Positions 1-5,789 are shown, counted from the stretch's first letter. The stretch: 7,966 bases of DNA from Rickettsiales bacterium (GCA_947485035.1 CANKQN010000043.1:1-7966); one strand, 5' to 3'. The notes: a model not told the origin generated them from the letters alone. Made by a program: numbers and translations.

Positions 1-200
1 AGAAAAACTTTATGCTATAGCAAATCATCAGAAATGCTCCGCATTTCTGTGTTAATGCTACTAAACAAAGAATTCATTTATCATAATCTATAGAAATTTG
101 TCAGTTCCTGCAACTTGGTAAGCGCCAGCATAGTTCACACTCTCAATCGGTTGATAATCAAAATGACAGTAAAAGACAAAATACTGGTAATCAACACTAA
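1..200 (+). other. Unassigned region, possible decayed 3' end of an upstream gene
   Basis: No convincing gene is visible. In the frame ending at TAA 198-200 a 37-codon open stretch starts after the TAA at 84-86 and ends in a polar tail (QNDSKRQNTGNQH). That TAA sits 7 bases before a terminator hairpin, exactly as the stop of the first MORN gene sits 7 bases before its own hairpin, and both stops are followed by the same CAAAAA sequence. This suggests the stretch is the end of an earlier gene of the same tandem family, with upstream stops (18-20, 84-86) indicating decay or a frameshift. An antisense frame is also open from about 273 to 88, so the strand is not settled. Confidence 0.3.
29..49. 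repeat. Perfect 9-bp hairpin
   Basis: CAGAAATGC (29-37) and GCATTTCTG (41-49) are perfect inverted repeats around a TCC loop. No T-run follows, so it is not a standard intrinsic terminator. It could be a small palindromic element or an mRNA structure in the tail of an upstream gene. An 8-bp palindrome, GCTATAGC, lies just to its left at 14-21. Confidence 0.4.
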
Positions 201-201
201 C

Positions 202-240
202 AAAAAACAATGGGGAAGAATTTCCCCCATTGCAATTTTT
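202..240. terminator. Intrinsic terminator, probably bidirectional, copy 1
   Basis: CAATGGGG (208-215) pairs with CCCCATTG at 225-232; the inner AA/TT pairs extend the stem if one C is bulged. TTTTT follows at 236-240 and AAAAAA precedes at 202-207, so the structure could stop transcription from both sides. It lies 7 bases after a TAA and upstream of the MORN promoter. Confidence 0.65.
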
Positions 241-267
241 CCTTGCATTGCACCCAAAAATGTGGTA

Positions 268-305
268 TTGTTGTTATGCAGTAAAAATAATTAATATAAA
301 AATTT
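268..305 (+). promoter_or_regulatory. Candidate promoter of the first MORN gene, very short leader
   Basis: TTGTTG (268-273) with TAATAT (292-297) at 18 bp spacing is the best sigma-70-like pair; TTGTTA (271-276) with TATAAA (295-300) is an alternative. Either -10 lies only 5-8 bases before the ATG at 306, and no Shine-Dalgarno sequence precedes that ATG. The mRNA would therefore be leaderless or nearly so. The same arrangement is kept in the second cassette. Confidence 0.4.
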
Positions 306-1385
306 ATGCAAGTAAATCCTCAAGACATAACATATGCTGAAGAATATAGAGTACACAAGCAAGATACATATCAGGGGGGATCGAAGCATGGTAAAAAACA
401 TGGCCAAGGGGTGATGAAGTATGCAAACGGTGATATATATCATGGGGGATGGCTTGTTGATCGGCGCCATGGCAAAGGAGTTATGAAGTATGCAAACGGT
501 GCAACGTATGAGGGGGGATGGCTTATTGATTTGTACCATGGCAAAGGAGTTATGAAGCATGCAAACGGTGCAACATATGAGGGGGAATTTGATTATAATC
601 AGTACCATGGCAAAGGGGAGTTGCACTGTGCAAACGGTACAAAATATGAGGGGGAATTTGTGAATAATGCAGCAAATGGCCGAGGGGTTCTTACCAAATC
701 AGATGGTAGTCAATATAATGGGGAATGGAAGCATGGTAAACAAAATGGCCGAGGGGTTCTTACCACATCAGATGGTAGTAAATATGATGGGGAATGGAAG
801 GATGGTACGAGACATGGCCGAGGGGTTCTTACCATATCAGATGGTAGTAAATATGATGGGGAATGGAAGCATAGTGAAAAAAATGGCCGAGGGGTTCTTA
901 TCGAACCAGATGGTAGTAAATATGATGGGGAATGGAAGGATGGCCAACAAAATGGCAAAGGGGTTCTTACCAAATTGGATGGTGGTAAATATGCTAGTAC
1001 ATATATTGGGGAATTTTATGATAATCAGTACCATGGCAAAGGGGCTCTGTACTGTGCAGACGGTGCAATATATGAGGGGGAATGGAATAATGGTAAAAAA
1101 AATGGCCACGGTGCTCTTATCGAACCAGATGGTAGAAAATATGAGGGGAGATTTGTGAATGATAAGAGAGATGGCGACTTTGTTGATATCGCTTCATATA
1201 AGGTAACAATAGGGAGCCTGTTAGATAAAAATAATTTGCCAGGCAAAGCAGAAGGATATAAAAATATAACAGTCCAAGATCCAAATTTAGCTGCCAAAAT
1301 AAAGGCGGATATCCTGCTTTGCTTAAAAGCACAACAAGCAGAAAAAGCAAAACAACCAAAACAAGCTTACTGTTTAATCTTCTAA
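306..1385 (+). CDS. MORN-repeat protein with C-terminal CaaX-like box
   Basis: This 359-residue protein is almost wholly MORN repeats. A 21-residue leader is followed by eleven repeats of 23 residues (Y-x-G-x-[WF]...[HN]-G-x-G...[ND]-G) from Tyr22, with a partial twelfth ending near residue 299. Repeat 9 carries a 4-residue insertion (YAST). The last 60 residues are non-repeat, Lys/Ala/Gln-rich, and end in Y-C-L-I-F. No signal peptide or membrane segment is visible. MORN repeats in eukaryotic proteins often bind lipids or scaffold membrane proteins; in intracellular bacteria they occur in candidate secreted proteins. The C-L-I-F end fits a CaaX prenylation box, suggesting (inference) lipidation and membrane targeting in a eukaryotic host. 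The ATG is supplied by the duplicated cassette and lacks a Shine-Dalgarno sequence. A hairpin terminator follows the stop. The exact function is unknown. Confidence 0.9.
   Translation: MQVNPQDITYAEEYRVHKQDTYQGGSKHGKKHGQGVMKYANGDIYHGGWLVDRRHGKGVMKYANGATYEGGWLIDLYHGKGVMKHANGATYEGEFDYNQYHGKGELHCANGTKYEGEFVNNAANGRGVLTKSDGSQYNGEWKHGKQNGRGVLTTSDGSKYDGEWKDGTRHGRGVLTISDGSKYDGEWKHSEKNGRGVLIEPDGSKYDGEWKDGQQNGKGVLTKLDGGKYASTYIGEFYDNQYHGKGALYCADGAIYEGEWNNGKKNGHGALIEPDGRKYEGRFVNDKRDGDFVDIASYKVTIGSLLDKNNLPGKAEGYKNITVQDPNLAAKIKADILLCLKAQQAEKAKQPKQAYCLIF
369..1202 (+). repeat. 69-bp tandem repeat array encoding MORN motifs
   Basis: Twelve units start at 369, 438, 507, 576, 645, 714, 783, 852, 921, 1002, 1071 and 1140. 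All are 69 bp except the ninth (81 bp, with a 12-bp in-frame insertion) and the truncated last one. Units 2 and 3 are near-identical, as are units 6-8, which suggests recent local duplication or conversion. Unit 4 (NQYHGKG) resembles unit 10 rather than its neighbours, which suggests an older block duplication. Confidence 0.9.
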
Positions 1386-1386
1386 C

Positions 1387-1420
1387 AAAAAGCAGGGGGA
1401 ATTTTCCCCTTGCAATTTTT
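1387..1420. terminator. Intrinsic terminator of the first MORN gene, copy 2
   Basis: CAGGGGGAA pairs with TTCCCCTTG in the hairpin at 1393-1412 (one G-T pair, very short loop). AAAAA precedes it at 1387-1391 and TTTTT follows at 1416-1420. It begins 7 bases after the TAA of the MORN gene. The arms differ from copy 1 but pairing is kept, which supports a selected structure. Confidence 0.7.
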
Positions 1421-1447
1421 CCTTGCATTACATCCAAAAATGTGGTA

Positions 1448-1484
1448 TTGTTGTTATGTAGTAAAAATAATTAATATAAAATTT
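1448..1484 (+). promoter_or_regulatory. Candidate promoter of the second MORN-like gene
   Basis: TTGTTG (1448-1453) and TAATAT (1472-1477), with TTGTTA (1451-1456) as an alternative -35, match copy 1 base for base in these elements. The cassette ATG follows at 1485 after one A fewer than in copy 1. Confidence 0.4.
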
Positions 1485-1500
1485 ATGCAAGTAAATCAAT

Positions 1501-1998
1501 TTGTATTACCAAATAGTGATATATATATATTCAGGAGAAATGAATGATGATGGTAATCCACATGGCGAAGACAAAATAGCTGCAAACGGTCAGTGCTGGA
1601 GTGGGACATTTGATCGGGGTGTACTAATCAACAATAAAGCGAATACTAGGGGACAGTACGGTCATTTGATCACAGTGTATAAGACTTCGCAGGAAATAGT
1701 AGAATCACAAGACGCAGTAGCAGCACAATCAGCAGCAGCACGAGCACGAGCAGCAGAAGAAGAAGCACTAAGACAAGAGCTAGCAGAATCTAAAAATTTG
1801 TGTACAATATTTGTTCAATCTCAGGTAAATCTGTCAAATATTCCTGTCACTAACACAAAAGGTGCAATACAAGAGAATTGCCCTCCAATTAACACGGATA
1901 AACCAAAGAATAAGTCTAGGCACAAACAGACATGCTTTGAAAGATTCTCTTTATGTTTGAGATGGAGATCCAGTGCAAAGGTGGCTGCGAGGGGATAA
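1501..1998 (+). CDS. Second MORN-like protein, start out of frame with cassette ATG (phase-variable or decaying)
   Basis: The open frame encodes about one MORN repeat (YSGEMNDDGNPHGED...NGQCWSGTFDRG) and then an Ala/Arg/Glu-rich probable coiled coil (about residues 70-97; AAARARAAEEEALRQELAESK is the core). A Cys-, Lys- and Arg-containing tail without recognisable domain follows. The family start, fixed by the duplicated cassette, is ATG 1485, but that frame meets TGA at 1545-1547. The frame changes across (AT)6 at 1519-1530; one more AT would join M-Q-V-N to the MORN repeat and give a 171-residue protein. As it stands, translation could only start at TTG 1501, GTG 1516 or ATG 1540; the last has AGGAG only 2 bases upstream, too close to be efficient. 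After the TAA at 1996 the same frame stays open to 2163, which hints at erosion of a longer gene. Function is unknown; secretion is inferred only from its neighbour. Confidence 0.6.
   Translation: MYYQIVIYIYSGEMNDDGNPHGEDKIAANGQCWSGTFDRGVLINNKANTRGQYGHLITVYKTSQEIVESQDAVAAQSAAARARAAEEEALRQELAESKNLCTIFVQSQVNLSNIPVTNTKGAIQENCPPINTDKPKNKSRHKQTCFERFSLCLRWRSSAKVAARG
1519..1530 (+). repeat. (AT)6 dinucleotide tract at the frame break
   Basis: Six AT units lie between the cassette start codon and the MORN repeat. Seven or four units would put the two in the same frame; six does not. Short dinucleotide tracts near the 5' end of genes are known sites of slipped-strand phase variation, though six units is short. 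Confidence 0.75.
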
Positions 1999-2091
1999 TA
2001 CACAGCAACACAACGCAAGGAATTGCTTGATAGTAACGAGATTAAGGTGATTTTAGTTTATGAAACTGAAAGTCCGATTGAAAGACCAAAG
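1999..2091. other. Short convergent intergenic region
   Basis: This 93-bp gap separates the second MORN-like gene from the lipA stop. I see no clear terminator for either gene. The + frame of the MORN-like gene remains open after its stop and reads like coding sequence (KELLDSNEIKVILVYETE), so the gap may be the eroded end of that gene. Confidence 0.4.
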
Positions 2092-3039
2092 CTACACCTC
2101 TCCCTTTTCCCGTTTGGCTTTCATAATTGCAAAATCGTCATCAGCGTGATACGAAGACCGCGTTAAGGGCGATGACGCAACCATTAAAAATCCACGAGAA
2201 TACGCCACTCGTTTGTAATAATCAAATTCTTCGGGCGTTACAAATCTTTCAACATTTGCGTGTTTTTTCGTTGGTTGAAGATATTGCCCAATTGTGATGA
2301 AATCAACACCTGCACAACGCATATCGTCCATAACTTGAAGAACTTGCTCCTTTGTTTCGCCAAGACCAACCATAATTCCAGATTTCGTAAAACATAGCGG
2401 ATTCGTTTCCTTTGCAATTTCAAGAAGTCGAAGGGAATGGTAATACCTTGCACCGGGGCGAATTTTTGCATAAAGTGCCGGAACAGTTTCAATGTTGTGA
2501 TTGTAGACATCCGGAAATGCCTTTGCAACCATTTCAATTGAACCCTTCTTGTTGCGAAAATCTGGCGTTAGAATTTCAATTGTTGTTGATGGCGACAATG
2601 TTCGGATTTCTTCAATACATTTCACGAATTGTGAAGCTCCGCCATCGGGAAGGTCGTCTCTATCAACTGATGTTATTACAACATGTTTCACGCCTGTTTC
2701 TGCGACTAATTTTGCAAGTTCTTGCGGTTCTTTTTCGTTTATGGGGAGGGGTCGTCCTGTTTTAACATTGCAAAAGGCACAAGCACGGGTGCAGGTATCG
2801 CCAAGAATCATAACTGTTACATGTTTTTTTTGCCAACATTCACCAATGTTTGGGCAAGCTGCTTCTTCGCAAACAGTATGCAAACCTTTTTCACGAACAA
2901 GTTCACGAGTTTCATTGAATGCTTTTGAAGTTGGAGCTTTCACGCGAAGCCAATCGGGCTTTTTTTGATGCTCCCTCTGACCATCGCCAGATTTAATTTC
3001 TTGAATACCAACCTTGTTTTCGCTATGGTTTTCCATCAT
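2092..3039 (-). CDS. lipA: Lipoyl synthase LipA
   Basis: This radical SAM enzyme inserts two sulfurs at C6 and C8 of the octanoyl chain on carrier domains of 2-oxoacid dehydrogenases and the glycine cleavage H protein. Both cluster signatures are intact: C-x4-C-x5-C ([12 protein letters not shown]) for the auxiliary cluster, consumed as sulfur donor, and C-x3-C-x2-C (CTRACAFC) for the SAM cluster. The HNIETVP segment and the C-terminal RSSYHAD, whose serine ligates the auxiliary cluster, are present. From ATG 3039 it is 315 residues, normal for the family. The frame is open up to TTG 3084, and GTG 3060 has GAGG 8 bases upstream. I prefer the ATG because a TTGACA on this strand (3091-3086) would otherwise be too close to the start, but the GTG is possible. 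The gene diverges from murJ. No lipB is present in this window. Confidence 0.95.
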   Translation of the reverse strand: MMENHSENKVGIQEIKSGDGQREHQKKPDWLRVKAPTSKAFNETRELVREKGLHTVCEEAACPNIGECWQKKHVTVMILGDTCTRACAFCNVKTGRPLPINEKEPQELAKLVAETGVKHVVITSVDRDDLPDGGASQFVKCIEEIRTLSPSTTIEILTPDFRNKKGSIEMVAKAFPDVYNHNIETVPALYAKIRPGARYYHSLRLLEIAKETNPLCFTKSGIMVGLGETKEQVLQVMDDMRCAGVDFITIGQYLQPTKKHANVERFVTPEEFDYYKRVAYSRGFLMVASSPLTRSSYHADDDFAIMKAKREKGEV

Positions 3040-3046
3040 ATTTTTC

Positions 3047-3060
3047 GTGAAATATTTCAC
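3047..3060. promoter_or_regulatory. 14-bp perfect palindrome at the lipA 5' end
   Basis: GTGAAATATTTCAC is a perfect palindrome. If lipA starts at ATG 3039 it lies 7 bases upstream of the start, an operator-like or leader position. If lipA starts at GTG 3060 it simply encodes V-K-Y-F-T. No regulator can be named from this sequence. Confidence 0.35.
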
Positions 3061-3085
3061 AATCAAAACCTCAACACTTCCCAAA

Positions 3086-3134
3086 TGTCAAGAAAATAAA
3101 CACTTGACTAATAATATAACCATAAAAACATAAG
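3086..3134. promoter_or_regulatory. Divergent promoter region of lipA and murJ
   Basis: GTCAAG (3087-3092) and CTTGAC (3103-3108) form an inverted repeat with a 10-bp spacer. Each half contains a -35-like hexamer: TTGACA on the - strand (3091-3086) towards lipA and TTGACT on the + strand (3104-3109) towards murJ. The matching -10 boxes are weak (CATAAG at 3129-3134 for murJ, spacing 19). TATAAC at 3115-3120 is an alternative murJ -10 without a good -35. Confidence 0.4.
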
Positions 3135-3158
3135 CTCAATAACAAAAATTCTTGCATT

Positions 3159-4727
3159 ATGAATATTTTAAGATCCGCAGCCCTGGTTTCTTTTTTCACA
3201 ATAGTCTCCCGCGTCAGTGGTTATGCAAGAGATATTCTAATTGCCCGCATTGCAGGAACGGGGTTTTTTGCCGATGTCTTCTTCGCCGCGTTTAAAATGA
3301 CAAACCTTCTGCGAAAAGTTCTGATTGATGGCTCGTTTTTTGCCGCATTTGTGCCATCTTTTTCAAAAATAAAGGAAAAGTATGGGAAAGATGAAGCATT
3401 GATTTTCTCCTCAAAAATGCTTTCAATTGCACTTTACATCGTTCTTGCAATTACGATTCTTGCAAACATTTTCATGCCACAAGTTACAAAATTCATGGCA
3501 CCGGGTTTTACTGGTGAAAAGCTTGCTTTAACAATTTCCCTTTCATATATAATCTTCTGGTATTTCATTTTCATTTGCTTAATTTCAATCATTTCGGGTG
3601 TTTTGAATGGAATTCATAAGTTTTCATACTACGCAATTGTGCCAATATTCATGAACCTTTCCATGATATTCTTCACACTCTTTCTTCAAGATTACTTCGA
3701 AAACATTGGGTATTGTCTTGCTTGGGCGGTGGTTTTTGGTGGATTAATCCAGTTTCTGTTCATATATCTTGCCTGTGTTTATGAAAAATTTGTCGTGAAA
3801 ATTCAACTTCCAAGCAAAAAATTGTTTGACGAAAACACAAAATCGGCATACAAGAAAATGTTGCCTTCAATTATTGGTGGAAGTTTAAGTCAAATTAACA
3901 CAATGGTTGACCTTGTTCTTGGAAGTATGATAGCTTCGGGCGTTTCTTATTTATATTATACTGACCGCATATTCTTTCTGCCAACTTCCGTTATTGGAAC
4001 GGCAATTAGTATTGTAATTTTACCGCTAATTTCAAAACAAATTGCACAGGGCAAAATTGATTCAGCTAACCACCTTGTTGGGGAAGCAATATCTCTTTCA
4101 ACAATAATGGTTTTACCTGCGGCATTTGCTCTTTTGTTGAATTCATCAATGCTAACTTCCGTAACATTTGAAGGCGGTGCATTCACTTCTTCTGATGTGA
4201 GTGTTGTTTCAATAATGTTGCAAATTCTTGCTGTTGCACTGCCATTTTGCGTTTTTAATAAGATTGCTTCTGCAATATTTTTCAGTCATTCAGATACTAA
4301 AACCCCAATGTACATAACTCTTGTGAGCGTTATGATTAATGTGATAATTTCAATAGTTTTAATGAAATTTGGCTATGGAGTCTATGGAATTACCATTGGA
4401 ACGGCCTTTTCTTACTTCCTTTCGTGTGTAATTTCGGTGATAATTCTTATAAAACGAAACCTTCTTGTAATTGGCGTAGATATTGCAAAGTTTGTTGGGA
4501 AAATTGCATTGTCATCTGGAATTTCTGCTCTTTTAATGCAATGGTGCGTTGTGCATAAAGATTTTGGGTATAATGCGATAATTTACCACTCCAACCTGTT
4601 CACAAAATTGGGATACATGATTGGAGTTGTGGCTTTAACAGGATTGACCTTCATGCTTATGTCACGCTTGTTGGGCGTTAATATAGTGCATATTCTATTT
4701 TCAAGGAAGCGTAATCAGCCTTTGTAA
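3159..4727 (+). CDS. murJ: Lipid II flippase MurJ
   Basis: MurJ (MviN) is the MOP-superfamily inner-membrane transporter that flips lipid II to the periplasmic face for peptidoglycan synthesis. The 522-residue product has the length and many hydrophobic segments expected of the 14-helix fold. The charged residues known to be essential in the E. coli protein occur at the same numbers: Arg18 and Arg24 (SRVSGYARD), Asp39 (FADVFF), Arg52 (NLLRK) and Arg270 (YTDR). This exact register supports the ATG at 3159. No Shine-Dalgarno sequence is evident. The gene diverges from lipA, and its 3' end overlaps that of obgE by 13 bp on the opposite strand, so there is no room for a terminator between them. 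Its presence implies that the organism makes peptidoglycan or at least its lipid-linked precursor. Confidence 0.96.
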   Translation: MNILRSAALVSFFTIVSRVSGYARDILIARIAGTGFFADVFFAAFKMTNLLRKVLIDGSFFAAFVPSFSKIKEKYGKDEALIFSSKMLSIALYIVLAITILANIFMPQVTKFMAPGFTGEKLALTISLSYIIFWYFIFICLISIISGVLNGIHKFSYYAIVPIFMNLSMIFFTLFLQDYFENIGYCLAWAVVFGGLIQFLFIYLACVYEKFVVKIQLPSKKLFDENTKSAYKKMLPSIIGGSLSQINTMVDLVLGSMIASGVSYLYYTDRIFFLPTSVIGTAISIVILPLISKQIAQGKIDSANHLVGEAISLSTIMVLPAAFALLLNSSMLTSVTFEGGAFTSSDVSVVSIMLQILAVALPFCVFNKIASAIFFSHSDTKTPMYITLVSVMINVIISIVLMKFGYGVYGITIGTAFSYFLSCVISVIILIKRNLLVIGVDIAKFVGKIALSSGISALLMQWCVVHKDFGYNAIIYHSNLFTKLGYMIGVVALTGLTFMLMSRLLGVNIVHILFSRKRNQPL

Positions 4728-5716
4728 AACCTGTAAATTAGTTCAATAACCTCGTGAAGCTTTTCTGGCGTGAAAGAGTTTGTAACAAAACCACGAATGC
4801 CAGTTGCAGCAAAAAATTCTTCGGCAAGTTCGTCTGGGTTTTCAACAGCATCAGATTTATTCAGCAGCACAAGCTCCTTAGCATTAAGTATTTTACTTCC
4901 GTGCTTTTCGTCGAAATCGGTAAGCTCTTTGCGAACAACATGGTAATTTTCAACGAAATACATATTGGAAAGATCCACGATGTGAATTAACATTTTCGTG
5001 CGTTCAATATGTTTCAGAAATTGATGTCCAAGACCATAACCCTCACTTGCTCCTTCAATTAAACCGGGAATATCTGCCAAAACGATTTGCTCAAAATTAT
5101 AGTTTAAAATTCCAAGATTTGGTGAAATTGTCGTGAAGGCATAGTTCCCAATTTTTGGCTTTGCATTTGTAACAGATGCAAGAAAGCTTGACTTCCCAGC
5201 GTTTGGAATTCCGATAATTCCGATGTCACTAATCATTTTCAACTTCAAGCGATAAGTTCCCTCTTCGCCAAAATTTCCAATTGTGAATTGATATGGTGCT
5301 TGATTTGTTGACGACTTAAAGTGCGTATTTCCAAGCCCTCCTCTGCCACCTTTTGCGATTAAAACTTGTGGAGTTTCATGAGTGATATCAAAAACCAAAA
5401 CCTCATTTTCAAGGCAAATTTGAGTTCCAAATGGCACCTCAATCACCAAATGTTCACCAGATTTTCCGGTTCTTTCGTTGCCCATGCCAGACTCCCCATT
5501 TTCAGCGACTATCTTTTTTTGAAAACGAAACCTTTCCAGCGTGTTAATATTTTCATTTCCAACGATTATAACATCTCCGCCCTTACCTCCGTCACCGCCA
5601 TTTGGTCCACCATCTGGAATGAATTTCTCGCGACGAAATGAAGCACAGCCCGAACCACCATTTCCGGCACGGATATAGACAGTTACTTCATCAAAAATTC
5701 TGTGTTCTTTACTCAC
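4715..5716 (-). CDS. obgE: Obg-family GTPase ObgE/CgtA
   Basis: This GTPase acts in late 50S ribosome assembly and stress signalling. The 333 residues show the Gly-rich Obg fold at about 8-162 (GGSGCASFRREKF, GGPNGGDGGKGGDV) and then the G domain: G1 GIPNAGKSS (169-177), G2 YAFTT (192-196), G3 DIPGLIEGA (215-223) and G4 NKSD (286-289). The G5 loop, usually an S-A pair, reads T-N-S-F (312-315) and is atypical. There is no C-terminal OCT-type extension. The start is GTG 5716, which gives the normal N-terminus; no good Shine-Dalgarno sequence is seen. The 3' end overlaps murJ by 13 bp, tail to tail. The pentapeptide gene lies 73 bp upstream on the same strand, so co-transcription is possible, although a TATAAT between them may give obgE its own promoter. 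Confidence 0.96.
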   Translation of the reverse strand: MSKEHRIFDEVTVYIRAGNGGSGCASFRREKFIPDGGPNGGDGGKGGDVIIVGNENINTLERFRFQKKIVAENGESGMGNERTGKSGEHLVIEVPFGTQICLENEVLVFDITHETPQVLIAKGGRGGLGNTHFKSSTNQAPYQFTIGNFGEEGTYRLKLKMISDIGIIGIPNAGKSSFLASVTNAKPKIGNYAFTTISPNLGILNYNFEQIVLADIPGLIEGASEGYGLGHQFLKHIERTKMLIHIVDLSNMYFVENYHVVRKELTDFDEKHGSKILNAKELVLLNKSDAVENPDELAEEFFAATGIRGFVTNSFTPEKLHEVIELIYRFYKG

Positions 5717-5741
5717 AACATATATTATTAATTGTGATTAA

Positions 5742-5780
5742 CCTTGCAATGGGAAAAATAAAAAGCAAGGAAACATTATA
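5742..5780 (-). promoter_or_regulatory. Candidate obgE promoter -10 and leader hairpin
   Basis: On the - strand a perfect TATAAT reads from 5780 to 5775, but no good -35 is found at the right distance. Downstream of it, CCTTGC (5765-5770 on this strand) and GCAAGG (5742-5747) are inverted repeats around a 17-base loop, within what would be the obgE leader. No T-run follows, so a terminator is unlikely. Confidence 0.3.
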
Positions 5781-5789
5781 AAAGACATG

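Larger units (their letters stand above)
198..318 (+). repeat. Intergenic expression cassette, copy 1
   Basis: This segment starts at a TAA and runs through a hairpin terminator and an AT-rich promoter region to the ATG and first codons of the MORN gene (M-Q-V-N). It recurs at 1383-1497. From the end of the hairpin (230-318 against 1410-1497) the two copies differ by three transitions and one missing A. The hairpin arms differ in sequence but both still fold. Such conservation of non-coding DNA between tandem genes points to recent duplication, gene conversion or selection on the regulatory module. Confidence 0.85.
1383..1497 (+). repeat. Intergenic expression cassette, copy 2
   Basis: This is the second copy of the stop-terminator-promoter-start module seen at 198-318. 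It begins with the TAA of the first MORN gene and ends with ATG-CAA-GTA-AAT-C at 1485-1497. Beyond this point the two copies diverge at once. The repeat marks 1485 as the ancestral start codon of the second gene. Confidence 0.85.

Noticed and set aside
88..210. Antisense open frame with a protein-like tail (YQVAGTDKFL)
   Set aside because: It runs through the terminator hairpin, has only a TTG start at the edge of that hairpin and matches no family I recognise. The conserved TAA-hairpin spacing favours the + strand.
291..626. 111-residue - strand open frame over the start of the MORN gene
   Set aside because: It is an antisense shadow of the repeat array and runs into the cassette promoter; no independent support.
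667..1158. 163-residue + strand open frame rich in MVVNMMGNG repeats
   Set aside because: It is a shifted reading of the MORN array. The 69-bp unit is a multiple of three, so every frame free of stops in one unit stays open through the array.
369..1202. CRISPR-like regular spacing
   Set aside because: The 69-bp period is a protein-coding tandem repeat with no unique spacers between identical repeats.
710..1437. Several - strand open frames of 87-106 residues opposite the MORN gene
   Set aside because: They are antisense shadows of the same in-frame repeats; they contain no domain, and the + strand reads a clear MORN protein.
1821..2018. 65-residue - strand open frame opposite the second MORN gene
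   Set aside because: No recognisable domain, no ribosome binding site, and it overlaps the coiled-coil gene's tail entirely.
1..2091. Insertion sequence or transposon behind the duplicated cassette
   Set aside because: There is no transposase, no terminal inverted repeat pair and no target-site duplication; the direct repeats fit tandem gene duplication.
2412..2968. + strand open frames of 68-139 residues inside lipA
   Set aside because: Antisense shadows of a strongly supported LipA reading frame.
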